A stretch of DNA of 56,076 nucleotides from CAWGCA01 sp963820955 (GTDB lineage Bacteria; Pseudomonadota; Gammaproteobacteria; Chromatiales; Chromatiaceae): NCBI GenBank assembly GCA_963820955.1, contig CAWGCA010000057.1, forward strand, positions 1-56,076, given 5' to 3'. Shown piece by piece: positions 25,836 through 35,388 of this stretch (position 1 is its first letter; each line of letters begins with the position of its first letter). The notes under the pieces are model-generated. The model saw only the letters and a list, made by a program, of their open reading frames with translations, had not been told where the DNA came from and did no database searches. A program made the translations under genes and the position numbers.

Positions 25836-27850
25836 AAATCCCAGATATCGACCGGCAGCGGGTTTCCTGGCTGCGTAACGAGATCGATCGCCACAATTAC
25901 CACTACTACGCGCTGGATGATCCCCTGATCCCCGACAGCGAATACGATCGCCTGCTGCGGGAACTACAGAAGCTGGAGGCCAGATATCCGCAGCTGGTGA
26001 GGGCGGACTCTCCCACCCAACGGGTTGGCGCAGCTCCCTTGGAAGCGTTCGATGAGGTCCGGCACAAGCTTCCCATGCTGTCGCTGGACAATGCGTTCTC
26101 CGATCAGGAGCTTATCGATTTCGATCGCCGGATTCGGGAGCGTCTTGGCGCTGCAGAGACGCTCTGCTATGCCGCCGAGCCAAAGCTGGATGGACTTGCC
26201 ATTAGTCTGAGGTATGAATCAGGTTCTCTACTGCAGGCGGCTACCCGTGGCGACGGCACCCGCGGCGAGGATGTCACAAGCAATGTTCGCACCATCCCTT
26301 CAGTTCCCCTGCGGTTGCTTGGCAATGACTGGCCGAGGCTGTTTGAGGTTCGGGGAGAGGTTTACATGCCCAAGGCGGGATTTGAGCGATTAAATGCCCT
26401 GGCGCGCAGAAAGGGGGAGAAGATCTTTGCCAACCCCCGCAATGCCGCCGCCGGCAGTCTACGGCAGCTGGACCCCCGCATCACAGCGAAGCGCCCACTC
26501 GCCATGTTTTGTTATGGTTTCGGTGAAATAGCGGGGGGTGCACTGGCAGCAACCCACAGCGAAAGCGTGAAACAGTTGAGCCGCTGGGGGTTACGCATCT
26601 CACCGGAACTGACCACAGTAGAGGGGGCAGCGGGGTGCATCGCCTATTATCGGGCGATCGCTAAACGGCGCGAACGCCTTGACTATGATATCGATGGCGT
26701 GGTGTTCAAGGTGGATCGACTCGATCAGCAGCAGGCTCTTGGGTTTGTGTCCCGCGCACCACGCTGGGCCATTGCCCAGAAATTTCCGGCCCAGGAGGAG
26801 TTAACGCGATTGCTGGAAATTGATATTCAGGTCGGTCGAACCGGGGCCCTCACACCGGTGGCGCGTCTGGAAGCGGTCAATGTCGCCGGCGTCAGAGTGA
26901 CCAGCGCAACATTGCACAACGAGGAAGAGATTCAACGTAAGGATATCCGCCCGGGCGATAGTGTCATCGTGCGGCGGGCGGGGGATGTAATCCCGCAGGT
27001 AGTGCGCGTAGTAGCCGACAGGCGACCAATCGATAGCCGCCCCTTCCACATGCCTGATCACTGCCCGGTGTGTGGCTCGGAAGTGATACGGGACGCCGAT
27101 CAGGTGGCGCTTCGCTGCAGTGGGGGATTGTTCTGCCCCGCGCAACGCAAGGAAGCGGTCAGACACTTTGCCTCCCGGCGGGCAATGGATATAGAGGGGT
27201 TGGGGGAGAAGCTGGTAGATCAGCTGGTGGAAAAGCAGTTGGTCAACTCGCCAGCCGATCTCTACTCTTTGGACCTCGAGACCCTTGCCGGACTGGAGCG
27301 GATGGGTAAGAAATCGGCCGAAAACCTGCTGGCTGCAATGCGACGCAGTCTAAAAACCACTCTACCGCACTTCCTGTTCGCCCTCGGCATTCGGGAAGTG
27401 GGCGAGGCCACCGCCCAGTCACTGGCCAGCTATTTTGGCAATCTGGAAGCGCTGGAAAATGCGGACGTTGAGCAGCTACAACAGGTACCAGATGTCGGCC
27501 CGGTGGTGGCGGAGCATGTCGTCACCTTCTTTCGCCAACCCCATAACCGAGAGGTGATCGCACAACTGCTGGCGGCTGGTATCCACTGGGAGATGGAAAG
27601 TACCAGGCCGGAGTCGGCGCCGTTGGCCGGAAAGACTGTCGTTTTGACTGGCACCTTGAGTCGCCCCCGAGACCAGATCAAACAGCAGCTTCAAGCGCTG
27701 GGAGCCAGGGTAGCTGGGAGCGTCTCCAGCCGGACTGATTACCTGGTGGCCGGTACCGATGCCGGCTCCAAACTCGCCAAGGCGCAGCAACTGGGTATTC
27801 GGATATTGGACGAAGCGGGACTGGAACAATTTCTCGAGCCCCATCAATAA
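25832..27850 (+). CDS. ligA: NAD-dependent DNA ligase LigA
   Basis: Seals nicks in DNA using NAD+, essential in replication. The 672-residue protein has the Ia domain (LRNEIDRHNYHYYALDDP), the adenylated lysine Lys118 in AEPKLDGLAIS, the OB fold, a four-cysteine zinc finger (CPVCGSEV and GLFCPAQR with Cys between), helix-hairpin-helix repeats (LAGLERMGKKSAENLLAA) and a C-terminal BRCT domain (GKTVVLTGTLSRPRDQIKQQ). Full length with all motifs. Overlaps zipA by four bases. Confidence 0.98.
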   Translation: MKIPDIDRQRVSWLRNEIDRHNYHYYALDDPLIPDSEYDRLLRELQKLEARYPQLVRADSPTQRVGAAPLEAFDEVRHKLPMLSLDNAFSDQELIDFDRRIRERLGAAETLCYAAEPKLDGLAISLRYESGSLLQAATRGDGTRGEDVTSNVRTIPSVPLRLLGNDWPRLFEVRGEVYMPKAGFERLNALARRKGEKIFANPRNAAAGSLRQLDPRITAKRPLAMFCYGFGEIAGGALAATHSESVKQLSRWGLRISPELTTVEGAAGCIAYYRAIAKRRERLDYDIDGVVFKVDRLDQQQALGFVSRAPRWAIAQKFPAQEELTRLLEIDIQVGRTGALTPVARLEAVNVAGVRVTSATLHNEEEIQRKDIRPGDSVIVRRAGDVIPQVVRVVADRRPIDSRPFHMPDHCPVCGSEVIRDADQVALRCSGGLFCPAQRKEAVRHFASRRAMDIEGLGEKLVDQLVEKQLVNSPADLYSLDLETLAGLERMGKKSAENLLAAMRRSLKTTLPHFLFALGIREVGEATAQSLASYFGNLEALENADVEQLQQVPDVGPVVAEHVVTFFRQPHNREVIAQLLAAGIHWEMESTRPESAPLAGKTVVLTGTLSRPRDQIKQQLQALGARVAGSVSSRTDYLVAGTDAGSKLAKAQQLGIRILDEAGLEQFLEPHQ

Positions 27851-27890
27851 CGCCGCGTAACATAGTTATAAATAAGTTTAAATTATTCTT

Positions 27891-28666
27891 ATGCGAAAAC
27901 CGGCAACCCCCGGAATGGAAGGGCGTAAGACGGTGGTTCTTCAGGGCCACCTGGAAATGGTTCCCCAGGCCAATATTGACAGCGATCACGATTTTGCCAA
28001 TGACCCTATCGATGCCGTGGTGGAAGGGGACTGGGTGAGGGCCAGGGGAACCACATTGGGGGTGGACAATGGAGCGCGATACTGGCAATACTGGAAGCCT
28101 CCAACCTGGCCCATGGCCCGCTGGAGGCACTGTTCACCGGCAACGAAGAGATCGGTATGGATGGTGCCTTTGGGTTGGGGCCTGATTGGCTACGGCGAGA
28201 AATCCTGATTAACACCGAGACTGGTCGAGACATCCACCAATCTGGCGGTCGTTCATTCAGGTAGCGATATGTTCGAGGTGCAGAGCCTGGTCCGCAGTTC
28301 GGTCGATTCAGCCCGCGACGACCTGTGTGAGAGGATCGACTCCCTGTTTTCCCTGGGGGGGCGAAAAGTGATATCGACGGCTGTTATCCGGGCTGGCCCC
28401 CCAACCAGGACTCACCGATACTTAACGTCGTAACTCAGGTATACCGGGAGATATTCGGGCACCCCCTGCAGACCGGGCCGATGCACGCCGGGTTAGAGTG
28501 TGGAATTCTGGGGGGTACCTACCCACAGATGAATTTGATCTCGTTGGGACCGACCATTATGGATCCACATTTTCCCGACGAGCGGGTCTTGATCTCTTCG
28601 GTGGGTCGTTTCTGGGACCTGTGGGTCAGCACTCTGGCCAGAATTCCGCATCGTTCTGCCGCCTGA
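27891..28666 (+). pseudogene. pepD: Decayed beta-Ala-His/cytosol dipeptidase (PepD family)
   Basis: Fragments of an M20-family dipeptidase lie in order but in shifting frames. Frame one from 27891 gives RKPATPGMEGRKTVVLQGHL and ends at LGVDNG; from 28076 another frame gives ILAILEASNLAHGPLEALFT and NEEIGMDGAFGLG, stopping near 28263; then MFEVQSLVRSSVDSARDDL in a third frame; and from about 28360 DIDGCYPGWPPNQDSPILNV, MHAGLECGILGG and SLGPTIMDPHFPDERVLISS to the natural C terminus. About 65 N-terminal codons and roughly 200 middle codons are missing. At least two frameshifts and an in-frame stop rule out function. PepD-type enzymes cleave dipeptides with a di-zinc centre. Confidence 0.88.
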
Positions 28667-28822
28667 GGCCAGAGATCATCAGATTTTGCCTATGCCTGTA
28701 GCTGCGGATAGCTTTCTGGTAGGGTGGCGATCAAATCGATTGTGCATATCAAGTGATCTGTCCTGATTTGGTCGGTTTGCGGAGATAGGGGCGGGTTTGG
28801 ACATTTTTTGGGACATCTTCTT

Positions 28823-29110
28823 ATGAGTGAGCAGAGCAAAGAACAAGAGATTCTAGTGGTGATGCGCAAGGTGCTGGGTGCTGTTATCAAGGATATAACC
28901 CCTGCGCCCGGGACCCGTCATCCTTTGTCGGACCAGACCATCAAGGATGTTCGTATGTGCCTCGGGCTAATTTCGGCGCGTGAGCGTGAGCTTGCCGATC
29001 AGCAGGGAGTGGCAATGGAAAGACCCTACTATGCGGACGAAAAGCCGACGGCAGAGGTGGTACCAATGAGCGGTATTGGACGGGCAAAAAACGGGAAAGA
29101 GGACGACTGA
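28823..29110 (+). CDS. Conserved hypothetical protein
   Basis: A 95-residue soluble protein starting MSEQSKEQEILVVMRKVLGA, with a helical N-terminal half and the segment LSDQTIKDVRMCLGLISARE, then a polar, likely disordered tail rich in Lys, Glu and Asp. I recognise the pattern as a small hypothetical family of Gammaproteobacteria but know no function. The start at ATG 28823 is preferred over 28808. It follows the pepD remnant and is convergent with the next gene. Confidence 0.7.
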   Translation: MSEQSKEQEILVVMRKVLGAVIKDITPAPGTRHPLSDQTIKDVRMCLGLISARERELADQQGVAMERPYYADEKPTAEVVPMSGIGRAKNGKEDD

Positions 29111-29161
29111 TCCCGCCTTCAACTCGACAGACCCGCGAATCAACCACCTGCCGGCGTCAAT

Positions 29162-29197
29162 GGGGCGGCGTCGGCGCCCCCTAACACCTGGGTGTTC
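29162..29197. terminator. Paired hairpins between convergent genes
   Basis: GGGGCG (29162-29167) pairs with CGCCCC (29175-29180), and AACAC pairs with GTGTT across 29184-29197. They sit between the stops of two convergent genes and could act as a bidirectional terminator, though there is no U-run. Confidence 0.3.
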
Positions 29198-29211
29198 TGA
29201 AAGCCGAACTG

Positions 29212-29505
29212 TCAGCGATTGACTACGCTGTGGACGACGTGCTGGTGTTCGAAATAGACCGTGAACTTGTCATACACCCAGCGGGTGATTGGGGGATCGC
29301 CCACTCGAGGTAGTTCCTCAAGCGGTTCACCGAACTGCAGCCGAACCTGCTCCATGCTCTTTCCGCTTCTAGGCCTCGATACACCTTCAGGACTGTTGAC
29401 CGGTTGCTGATTGATCTTCTCGATAAGCAGTTCATCGGCGACCGTGGCGGCGGGCAGGACCGGCAGCAGGCAGGTAGCCAGTAAAACGGGAACAAACAAC
29501 TTCAT
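29212..29505 (-). CDS. Small exported hypothetical protein
   Basis: A 97-residue protein with a clear signal peptide (MKLFVPVLLATCLLPVLPAA, cleavage near VADE). The mature part includes SGKSMEQVRLQFGEPLEEL and ITRWVYDKFTVYFEHQHVVH, a pattern like the SmpA/BamE fold (a helix with G-E-P, then a strand hairpin with Trp-Val-Tyr). This suggests a small periplasmic protein, but the link to BamE is structural guesswork. GAGGAG lies before the ATG. Divergent from lolC. Confidence 0.75.
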   Translation of the reverse strand: MKLFVPVLLATCLLPVLPAATVADELLIEKINQQPVNSPEGVSRPRSGKSMEQVRLQFGEPLEELPRVGDPPITRWVYDKFTVYFEHQHVVHSVVNR

Positions 29506-29622
29506 ACCATGTAACTCCTCTCCGGATTACCTCGAATAAAATATAGCACCTGGACTTAACTAGCGGAAAGAACAAGGCAAACTGAAGGTGTTTTCAATTG
29601 GAATGTGTTTTAATTCACAGCC

Positions 29623-30870
29623 ATGTTCAAACCACTTCAGTTTTATATCGGGCTGCGTTACACCGGAGCCAAGCGGCGCAATCATTTTATCTCATTCATT
29701 TCCTTGATTTCGACCCTGGGCATCATGCTCGGCGTAGTGGCACTCATCACCGTATTGTCGGTGATGAACGGGTTTCACAAAGAGGTTCGCGAACGTATCC
29801 TGGGCATGACCTCTCACGCCACGGTCTCCGCTGTGGACGGCAAGCTCGAAGACTGGCAAGAGGCGATGCGACTATCACAGAATCACTCGAACGTGATCGG
29901 CCAGGCCCCTTTCATCGAGGCCCAGACCATGCTGATCAATGGCACCAAAGTGAGTGGTGCCCTGGTGCGGGGGATCATGCCCGATCTTGAGCCCCGGGTC
30001 TCCAACGTTGGAGAACATATGATCAGGGGCGGGATGGAGGGACTGGAGAAAGGGAATTACAACATTGTCCTCGGTCGGGAGCTCGCCTTGGTGCTAGGGG
30101 TAGGAGTCGGTGACAAGGTGACGGTCGTCACCCCACAGGTCCGGGTTACCCCGGTGGGCGCCATGCCCCGCCTGAAGCGTTTTACCGTTAACGGTATCTT
30201 CGAGGTCGGGATGGGCGAGTATGACCGGGGGGTTGCCCTGGTTCACATTGAGGATGCGGCCAAACTGCTGCGGCTCGGAAGCGGAGTAACAGGTGTTCGC
30301 CTGAAACTGGACGATCTCTATCTGGCGCCCAGGGTATCGAGGGAACTGGCCAATCAACTGCCGGGGGTGTATCGGGTCAGTGACTGGACCCATCAACATC
30401 GTAATTTCTTCAGCGCTCTGCGCACCGAAAAACGTATGATGGGATTGATCCTGTTTCTGATCGTGGCAGTAGCTGCCTTCAATATCGTCTCCACTCTGGT
30501 CATGGTGGTAACTGACAAACAGAGTGACATCGCGATTCTGCGCACACTGGGGGCTTCGCCAGGAACGGTGATGGGAATCTTCGTGGTTCAGGGGGCGACC
30601 ATCGGCGTCATCGGTACCCTGCTGGGCATAATCGGCGGGATCCTGCTGGCGCTCAATCTGGAGAAAATCGTTCAATTCATCGAGCAGAGTTTTGAGGTTA
30701 GCTTTCTCGACCCCAATATCTACTACATCAGTTCTCTTCCGTCCGACCTCCAATGGAGGGATGTCGGGTTGATCAGTGTCACCGCTTTTTTCCTTACTCT
30801 CCTGGCGACCCTTTATCCGGCATGGCGCGCTTCCCGCACGCAGCCGGCAGAGGCGTTGCGCTATGAATAA
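29623..30870 (+). CDS. lolC: Lipoprotein-releasing ABC transporter permease (LolC/E family)
   Basis: Inner-membrane permease of the LolCDE complex, which extracts lipoproteins and passes them to LolA. Four membrane helices are visible: one near residues 24-48 (FISLISTLGIMLGVVALIT) and three at the C terminus (LILFLIVAVAAFNIVSTLVM and after), with a large periplasmic domain between and the FtsX-type ending YPAWRASRTQPAEALRYE. The length of 415 residues is typical. Only one permease gene is present beside lolD, so the complex may use a homodimer (LolF-type) or a second gene elsewhere. It overlaps lolD by eight bases. Confidence 0.93.
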   Translation: MFKPLQFYIGLRYTGAKRRNHFISFISLISTLGIMLGVVALITVLSVMNGFHKEVRERILGMTSHATVSAVDGKLEDWQEAMRLSQNHSNVIGQAPFIEAQTMLINGTKVSGALVRGIMPDLEPRVSNVGEHMIRGGMEGLEKGNYNIVLGRELALVLGVGVGDKVTVVTPQVRVTPVGAMPRLKRFTVNGIFEVGMGEYDRGVALVHIEDAAKLLRLGSGVTGVRLKLDDLYLAPRVSRELANQLPGVYRVSDWTHQHRNFFSALRTEKRMMGLILFLIVAVAAFNIVSTLVMVVTDKQSDIAILRTLGASPGTVMGIFVVQGATIGVIGTLLGIIGGILLALNLEKIVQFIEQSFEVSFLDPNIYYISSLPSDLQWRDVGLISVTAFFLTLLATLYPAWRASRTQPAEALRYE

Positions 30871-31564
30871 GCCGCCGGTTCTGGAGTGTCGCAACCTGGT
30901 TCGCACCTTCGTGGACGGAAGATTGCGGGTGGAGGTCCTGAAAGGGGTGAATCTGCAGGTGGCTGAAGGAGAGAGGATCGCCATCGTGGGTAGCTCAGGC
31001 TCCGGCAAGAGTACCCTGCTGCACTGCCTTGGCGGTCTGGATCTGGCCGACAGTGGTGAAGTTTTGGTGGCTGGCGACAATCTGGAAAAACTCGGGGAGA
31101 AGGCGCGGGGTATACTGCGTAATCGAACCATGGGATTTGTCTATCAGTTTCATCATCTGCTACCGGAGTTTACCGCCCTTGAGAACGTTGCCATGCCAAT
31201 CCTTATCGGTGGTGCTGATGTGGCCAAGGCCCGTCACAGGGCGACCGACATGTTGCAGCGGGTGGGCCTGGCAGAGCGGGTGCACCATAAGCCGGGAGAG
31301 CTTTCGGGCGGTGAACGCCAGCGGGCAGCGGTCGCTAGGGCCCTGGTGAACAACCCGCACTGCGTACTGGCGGATGAGCCTACTGGCAACCTCGATCGGC
31401 GGACCGCGGAGCAGGTTTACGAACTGATGCTCGAGCTGAACCGGGAGATCAGGACCAGCTTTGTGGTGGTGACCCATGATGCCACCCTCGCACGGCGCAT
31501 GGATCGGGTACTACATTTGAATGACGGCATGTTGAGCCCGCAGGAAGGCGCGATAGGGCATTGA
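30863..31564 (+). CDS. lolD: Lipoprotein-releasing system ATP-binding protein LolD
   Basis: ABC ATPase of the Lol system, 233 residues from ATG 30863. Walker A is GSSGSGKST, the signature is LSGGERQRAAVARALVN and Walker B is CVLADEPTGNLD, with the LolD-specific VYQFHHLLPEFTALENVAMP just after. A longer frame begins at 30776 inside lolC and is not native. It is translationally coupled to lolC. Confidence 0.96.
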   Translation: MNKPPVLECRNLVRTFVDGRLRVEVLKGVNLQVAEGERIAIVGSSGSGKSTLLHCLGGLDLADSGEVLVAGDNLEKLGEKARGILRNRTMGFVYQFHHLLPEFTALENVAMPILIGGADVAKARHRATDMLQRVGLAERVHHKPGELSGGERQRAAVARALVNNPHCVLADEPTGNLDRRTAEQVYELMLELNREIRTSFVVVTHDATLARRMDRVLHLNDGMLSPQEGAIGH

Positions 31565-31664
31565 TCCGCCGTAAACGGTATTCGGAAAAAAACCGTGCTA
31601 TCCGGTTGAGCCATGCTCAACATTGGATTTCCCAACTCCTGATATCTGCAAGTGACTGGCAGGT

Positions 31665-32204
31665 TCAATCAAACTCAAGCGGGTCCCGCAGCTTTTTTTG
31701 CTGGCGTCGTCTCTTCCACTCACTGACTACATGTAGACGCCATAACAGCCGCATCCCGACATAACCGAAGACGGCGGCAATCGCCCCGCAAAGCACACTG
31801 CCAAAATAAAGCGGCTGCCAGATATATGCCATGCTCTCCAGCAGATAATCCATAGTCATCGCGGTGTCCGGAGAGGACGCCGTGCTGCCGATGATCCAGT
31901 TGCCGACCTTGTAGTTGAAATAGAACATCGCTGGCATGGTAACTGGATTGGTGATCCAGACCAGCGCCACCGACAACGGCAGATTTACCCGGGTGGGGAT
32001 GGCCGTTGACGCGGCGGCGACCATCTGAAAAGGAATCGGTATAAAGGCCCAGAACAGACCAACAGCAAAGGCACCGGACACCGAGCGGCGGTTCAAATGC
32101 CACAGGTTCGGGTCATGCAGCAGTTTGCCAAACAACCGAAGATGCTTGTGGTTGCGGATCGCTTCGTGATCCGGTGCGTAACGCTTAATGAGGTGTCTTG
32201 GCAT
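31665..32204 (-). CDS. DUF2062 domain-containing membrane protein
   Basis: A 179-residue protein with DUF2062 (residues about 30-150): LNRRSVSGAFAVGLFWAFIP, ALVWITNPVTMPAMFYFNYK and a C-terminal helix before a basic tail (SEWKRRRQQKKLRDPLEFD). Three to four membrane helices are seen. The role is unknown; in many Gammaproteobacteria it neighbours comEC and lol genes, as here. The start at ATG 32204 gives the conserved MPRHLIKRYAPDHE. Confidence 0.87.
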   Translation of the reverse strand: MPRHLIKRYAPDHEAIRNHKHLRLFGKLLHDPNLWHLNRRSVSGAFAVGLFWAFIPIPFQMVAAASTAIPTRVNLPLSVALVWITNPVTMPAMFYFNYKVGNWIIGSTASSPDTAMTMDYLLESMAYIWQPLYFGSVLCGAIAAVFGYVGMRLLWRLHVVSEWKRRRQQKKLRDPLEFD

Positions 32205-32368
32205 TACGGGGCTGCTATTCCAGGGGATCTGGGGAAACCGCCCAATTGAACCACGAGGGAAAGGCTTTGGCCAGCCCGTTATGATTCGGCGTCTGTTGCC
32301 GGAACCGGTGGTATTGGCCGGTTGCCAGATGTTAGCATCAGGGTTAGTCATCCACCCAGGGACGGGGC

Positions 32369-34705
32369 ATGATTTCAGAAACCTTCGCATTCGCGGCCGG
32401 TGTGATTCTGCTGCAGCGGCAGGTATCCCTGCCGGCGGCGCTCTGGCCTTTGTTGATCCCCGCTGTTCTATTTGTGTTCTGGCGCTACCCATCGCTCAGA
32501 CTGCCCGCTGCCTTTGGTTTTGGTTTCCTTTGGGCTCTTCTCCACGCCCATTGGGTGGCAGGCGGCTTCCTGCCGCCAGAACTGGAAGGGAAAGAGGTGA
32601 CGGTGGAGGGCAGGGTTGTCTCCCTGCCCGAAACCGGGCGGGGAAGGGTTCGGTTTGAGTTTCAGGTCGATCGGCTGTCTTACCAGGGAAAGCGGTATCC
32701 CTCGCCCGGCAGGATCAGGCTTGGCTGGTACCGGGAGTCACCGGTACTGGTTCCCGGAGAAACATGGCAACTGCGGGTGCGGCTGAAAGCACCGCACGGG
32801 TTCTCGAATCCTGGTGGGTTCGACTACGAGGGGTGGTTGTTTCGAAATGGCATTCGCGCTACGGGATATGTAAGGGAGAGTCGGGACAATAGGAAAACCT
32901 TGGACAGTTCGGCTGGATACGCACTTCAACGGTTACGCCAACAGATCCGGGAAACGATCGAATCAAAAGTTGAAGACCCAACGGCAGCCGGTCTGTTGAA
33001 GGCCCTGGTAATCGGAGATCGCAGTGGACTGAGCCGGGCCGACTGGGAACTGTTTCGGCAAACAGGTACGAATCATCTCATCGCTATCTCGGGTCTGCAT
33101 ATCGGCATTGTTTCGGGCCTTGCCTTTTTCTTGAGCAGACGCCTCTGGGCAGGATCGGAACGGCTCACTCTGATGTTCTCTGCACCGAGGGCAGCGGCGA
33201 TATGTGCGTTGCTGGCGGCCGCGGTTTACGCGGCATTGGCCGGTTTTTCCGTCCCCACCCGAAGGGCCATGATTATGCTGGCAGTATTCATGGCTGGCCT
33301 GCTGACCCAACGAACCTCGAAGCCTGCCAGAAGCATCAGTATCGCTCTGTTCGTGCTCCTGCTCATAGATCCCTTCGCGATACTTTCGCCTGGCTTCTGG
33401 TTCTCTTTTCTGGCGGTAGCCGTCATTTTGCTCGGACTGTCGGCAAGGGTGCGACGGTCAAACGGGGTTCGATCCTGGTTTCGGGTGCAATGGTTGGTGG
33501 CTATGGGGATGGCGCCGATGCTGCTGGCCTGGATGCTACCAGTGCCACTCCTTGCGCCGCTGATCAATCTTCTCGCCGTACCTGTGTTCTCTCTGTTAGT
33601 TATCCCGCTGGCCCTGATCGGAAGCTGCCTGTCGCTGATCTCGGATCCCTTAGGCGGCCCACTGCTGAACCTGGGCGGCTGGTTGCTGAGTTCTGGCCGC
33701 GATCTGCTCGCTCATCTGGCTGAAATACCCCTCAGAGTGCCACCTCCGGGGAATCTGCCCGGCTACCTCTGGGGTGCCATCGCGACCGGGGCCTTACTGT
33801 TGCTGGCACCCCGAGGGTTACCAGGGCGATGGTTGGGTGGAATTCTGTTGATTCCGCTGTGCCTCCCATCTTTCCAAGGTCCCCGGCCAGGGGAGGTCTG
33901 GTTCGACCTGCTGGATGTGGGGCAGGGGCTATCGGTGGTGCTGCGTACCCAACGGCATTTGCTGGTTTACGATACCGGACCACGTTTTTCGGATCGATTT
34001 GATGCCGGTGCCGCCGTATTGGTTCCGTTTCTCGAATCCCAGGGTATAAAAAGGGTCGACAAGGTGATTATCAGCAACGGCGACGAGGATCATCGAGGCG
34101 GGTTGTCGAGTCTGCTGCACCGCTTTTCCGTCGATGAAGTGTTGAGCGGAGAGCCGGAGCGGGTAACCGCCTATCCGGCTCAACCCTGTATTGCCGGTGC
34201 CGAATGGTACTGGGACGAAGTCCGGTTCCGCATCCTGCATCCAATTGATCCCGGAAAATGGAAAGGTAACGACGCGTCATGCGTGCTGCAGGTTGAAAAT
34301 CAGGCGGGGCGCATATTGATCCCGGGAGACATCGAAGCAGCGGCGGAAAATGCGCTGCTAGGCCTGGGTACCGAGCAGTTGCAGTCGGATCTGGTAGTTA
34401 TTCCCCACCACGGTAGTCGAACCTCATCCTCATCCCCCTTTGTGCGGGCGACCCGTCCTGATTATGCCCTCGCGTCGGCAGGATATCTCAATCGCCATCG
34501 GTTTCCCAAAGCGAAGGTTGTGTCCCGCTGGCAGGCTGCGGGGGCCCGGGTGATCGACACGGCGAGTTCGGGCGACATTCACTTTCGATTTGGCATGGAA
34601 GAAGGAATCACCGCCCCGGTTCTCTACCGTACCAAGGCAGCGCGCTATTGGACTCATCGACTTGCCGTTAATTCGTCCGAAAAAGCCCTGGTGGATGACC
34701 GTTAA
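32369..34705 (+). CDS. comEC: DNA internalization-related competence protein ComEC/Rec2
   Basis: ComEC forms the inner-membrane channel for uptake of single-stranded DNA. The 778-residue protein has an N-terminal membrane region and an OB-like domain (VTVEGRVVSLPETGRGRVRF), the competence membrane core (GLLKALVIGDRSGLSRADWE, FRQTGTNHLIAISGLHIGIV) and a C-terminal metallo-beta-lactamase domain (FDLLDVGQGLSVVLRTQ, VIISNGDEDHRGGLSSL, LVVIPHHGSRTSSS). All three parts are intact, so uptake of DNA is possible if pili and other genes exist elsewhere. It stands upstream of exbB-exbD, a common order. Confidence 0.96.
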   Translation: MISETFAFAAGVILLQRQVSLPAALWPLLIPAVLFVFWRYPSLRLPAAFGFGFLWALLHAHWVAGGFLPPELEGKEVTVEGRVVSLPETGRGRVRFEFQVDRLSYQGKRYPSPGRIRLGWYRESPVLVPGETWQLRVRLKAPHGFSNPGGFDYEGWLFRNGIRATGYVRESRDNRKTLDSSAGYALQRLRQQIRETIESKVEDPTAAGLLKALVIGDRSGLSRADWELFRQTGTNHLIAISGLHIGIVSGLAFFLSRRLWAGSERLTLMFSAPRAAAICALLAAAVYAALAGFSVPTRRAMIMLAVFMAGLLTQRTSKPARSISIALFVLLLIDPFAILSPGFWFSFLAVAVILLGLSARVRRSNGVRSWFRVQWLVAMGMAPMLLAWMLPVPLLAPLINLLAVPVFSLLVIPLALIGSCLSLISDPLGGPLLNLGGWLLSSGRDLLAHLAEIPLRVPPPGNLPGYLWGAIATGALLLLAPRGLPGRWLGGILLIPLCLPSFQGPRPGEVWFDLLDVGQGLSVVLRTQRHLLVYDTGPRFSDRFDAGAAVLVPFLESQGIKRVDKVIISNGDEDHRGGLSSLLHRFSVDEVLSGEPERVTAYPAQPCIAGAEWYWDEVRFRILHPIDPGKWKGNDASCVLQVENQAGRILIPGDIEAAAENALLGLGTEQLQSDLVVIPHHGSRTSSSSPFVRATRPDYALASAGYLNRHRFPKAKVVSRWQAAGARVIDTASSGDIHFRFGMEEGITAPVLYRTKAARYWTHRLAVNSSEKALVDDR

Positions 34706-34761
34706 CCATCTGATACAGTATGATAGCGGTCGAATTCGAGTACAGAGAAAGGAAAAACAAG

Positions 34762-35382
34762 GTGTTAGAACTGGTGAAAGCCGGAGGCTGGCTGATGCTG
34801 CCGATCATCGCCTGCTCCATCGTGGCCATGGCCATCATCCTGGAGCGCTTATGGATGCTGCGTCCCAGTAGGGTAGTGCCGGAAAACCTGGTTGCCCGTG
34901 TGTGGCAGATGCATCGTAAAAAGCAGCTCACTAACTCTCATATCGCCACCATCCGGGAAGGATCGCCACTTGGCCGAATTCTGTCCGCCGGCCTGGTAAA
35001 CCGCAAGCATTCGCGTGAAGTGATGAAAGAGGCGATCGAAGATGTGGGTCGTCAGGCGGTCGCCGAACTCGAACGCCACCTCAACACCCTGGGTACCATC
35101 GCATCCATCGCTCCGTTGTTGGGGCTGTTAGGTACGGTTATTGGTATGATCAAGGTATTCTCCGCCATTACCGTCGCTGGGGTGGGTAACCCCGCGGTAC
35201 TTGCCGGTGGGATTTCGGAGGCGCTGATTACTACCGCTGCCGGCCTCTCGGTTGCCATTCCAAGCCTGATGTTCCATCGCTACTTTGGTGGCGCTGTGCA
35301 TCGCCTGGTGGTGAGGATGGAGGAAGAGGCCCTGAAAATGGTTGAAGTGATGAAGGGCCAACGAGAAAAGGACCCAGGGTGA
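34762..35382 (+). CDS. exbB: MotA/TolQ/ExbB proton channel family protein
   Basis: Inner-membrane proton channel subunit that, with ExbD, energises outer-membrane processes. The 206-residue protein starts at GTG 34762 (MLELVKAGGWLMLPIIACSI), with AAAGGA about nine bases upstream; an in-frame ATG at 34720 has no such support. Three membrane helices are seen, and the family segment TLGTIASIAPLLGLLGTVIG is intact. This ExbB with the next ExbD resembles the comEC-linked pair of many Gammaproteobacteria rather than the TonB-linked pair. No tonB is nearby. Confidence 0.92.
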   Translation: MLELVKAGGWLMLPIIACSIVAMAIILERLWMLRPSRVVPENLVARVWQMHRKKQLTNSHIATIREGSPLGRILSAGLVNRKHSREVMKEAIEDVGRQAVAELERHLNTLGTIASIAPLLGLLGTVIGMIKVFSAITVAGVGNPAVLAGGISEALITTAAGLSVAIPSLMFHRYFGGAVHRLVVRMEEEALKMVEVMKGQREKDPG

Positions 35383-35388
35383 GATAAA

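Noticed and set aside
32608..32629. Inverted pair GGGCAGGG and CCCTGCCC inside comEC
   Set aside because: Within a conserved coding region and most likely due to codon constraint; counted as one octamer on each strand in the KOPS tally.
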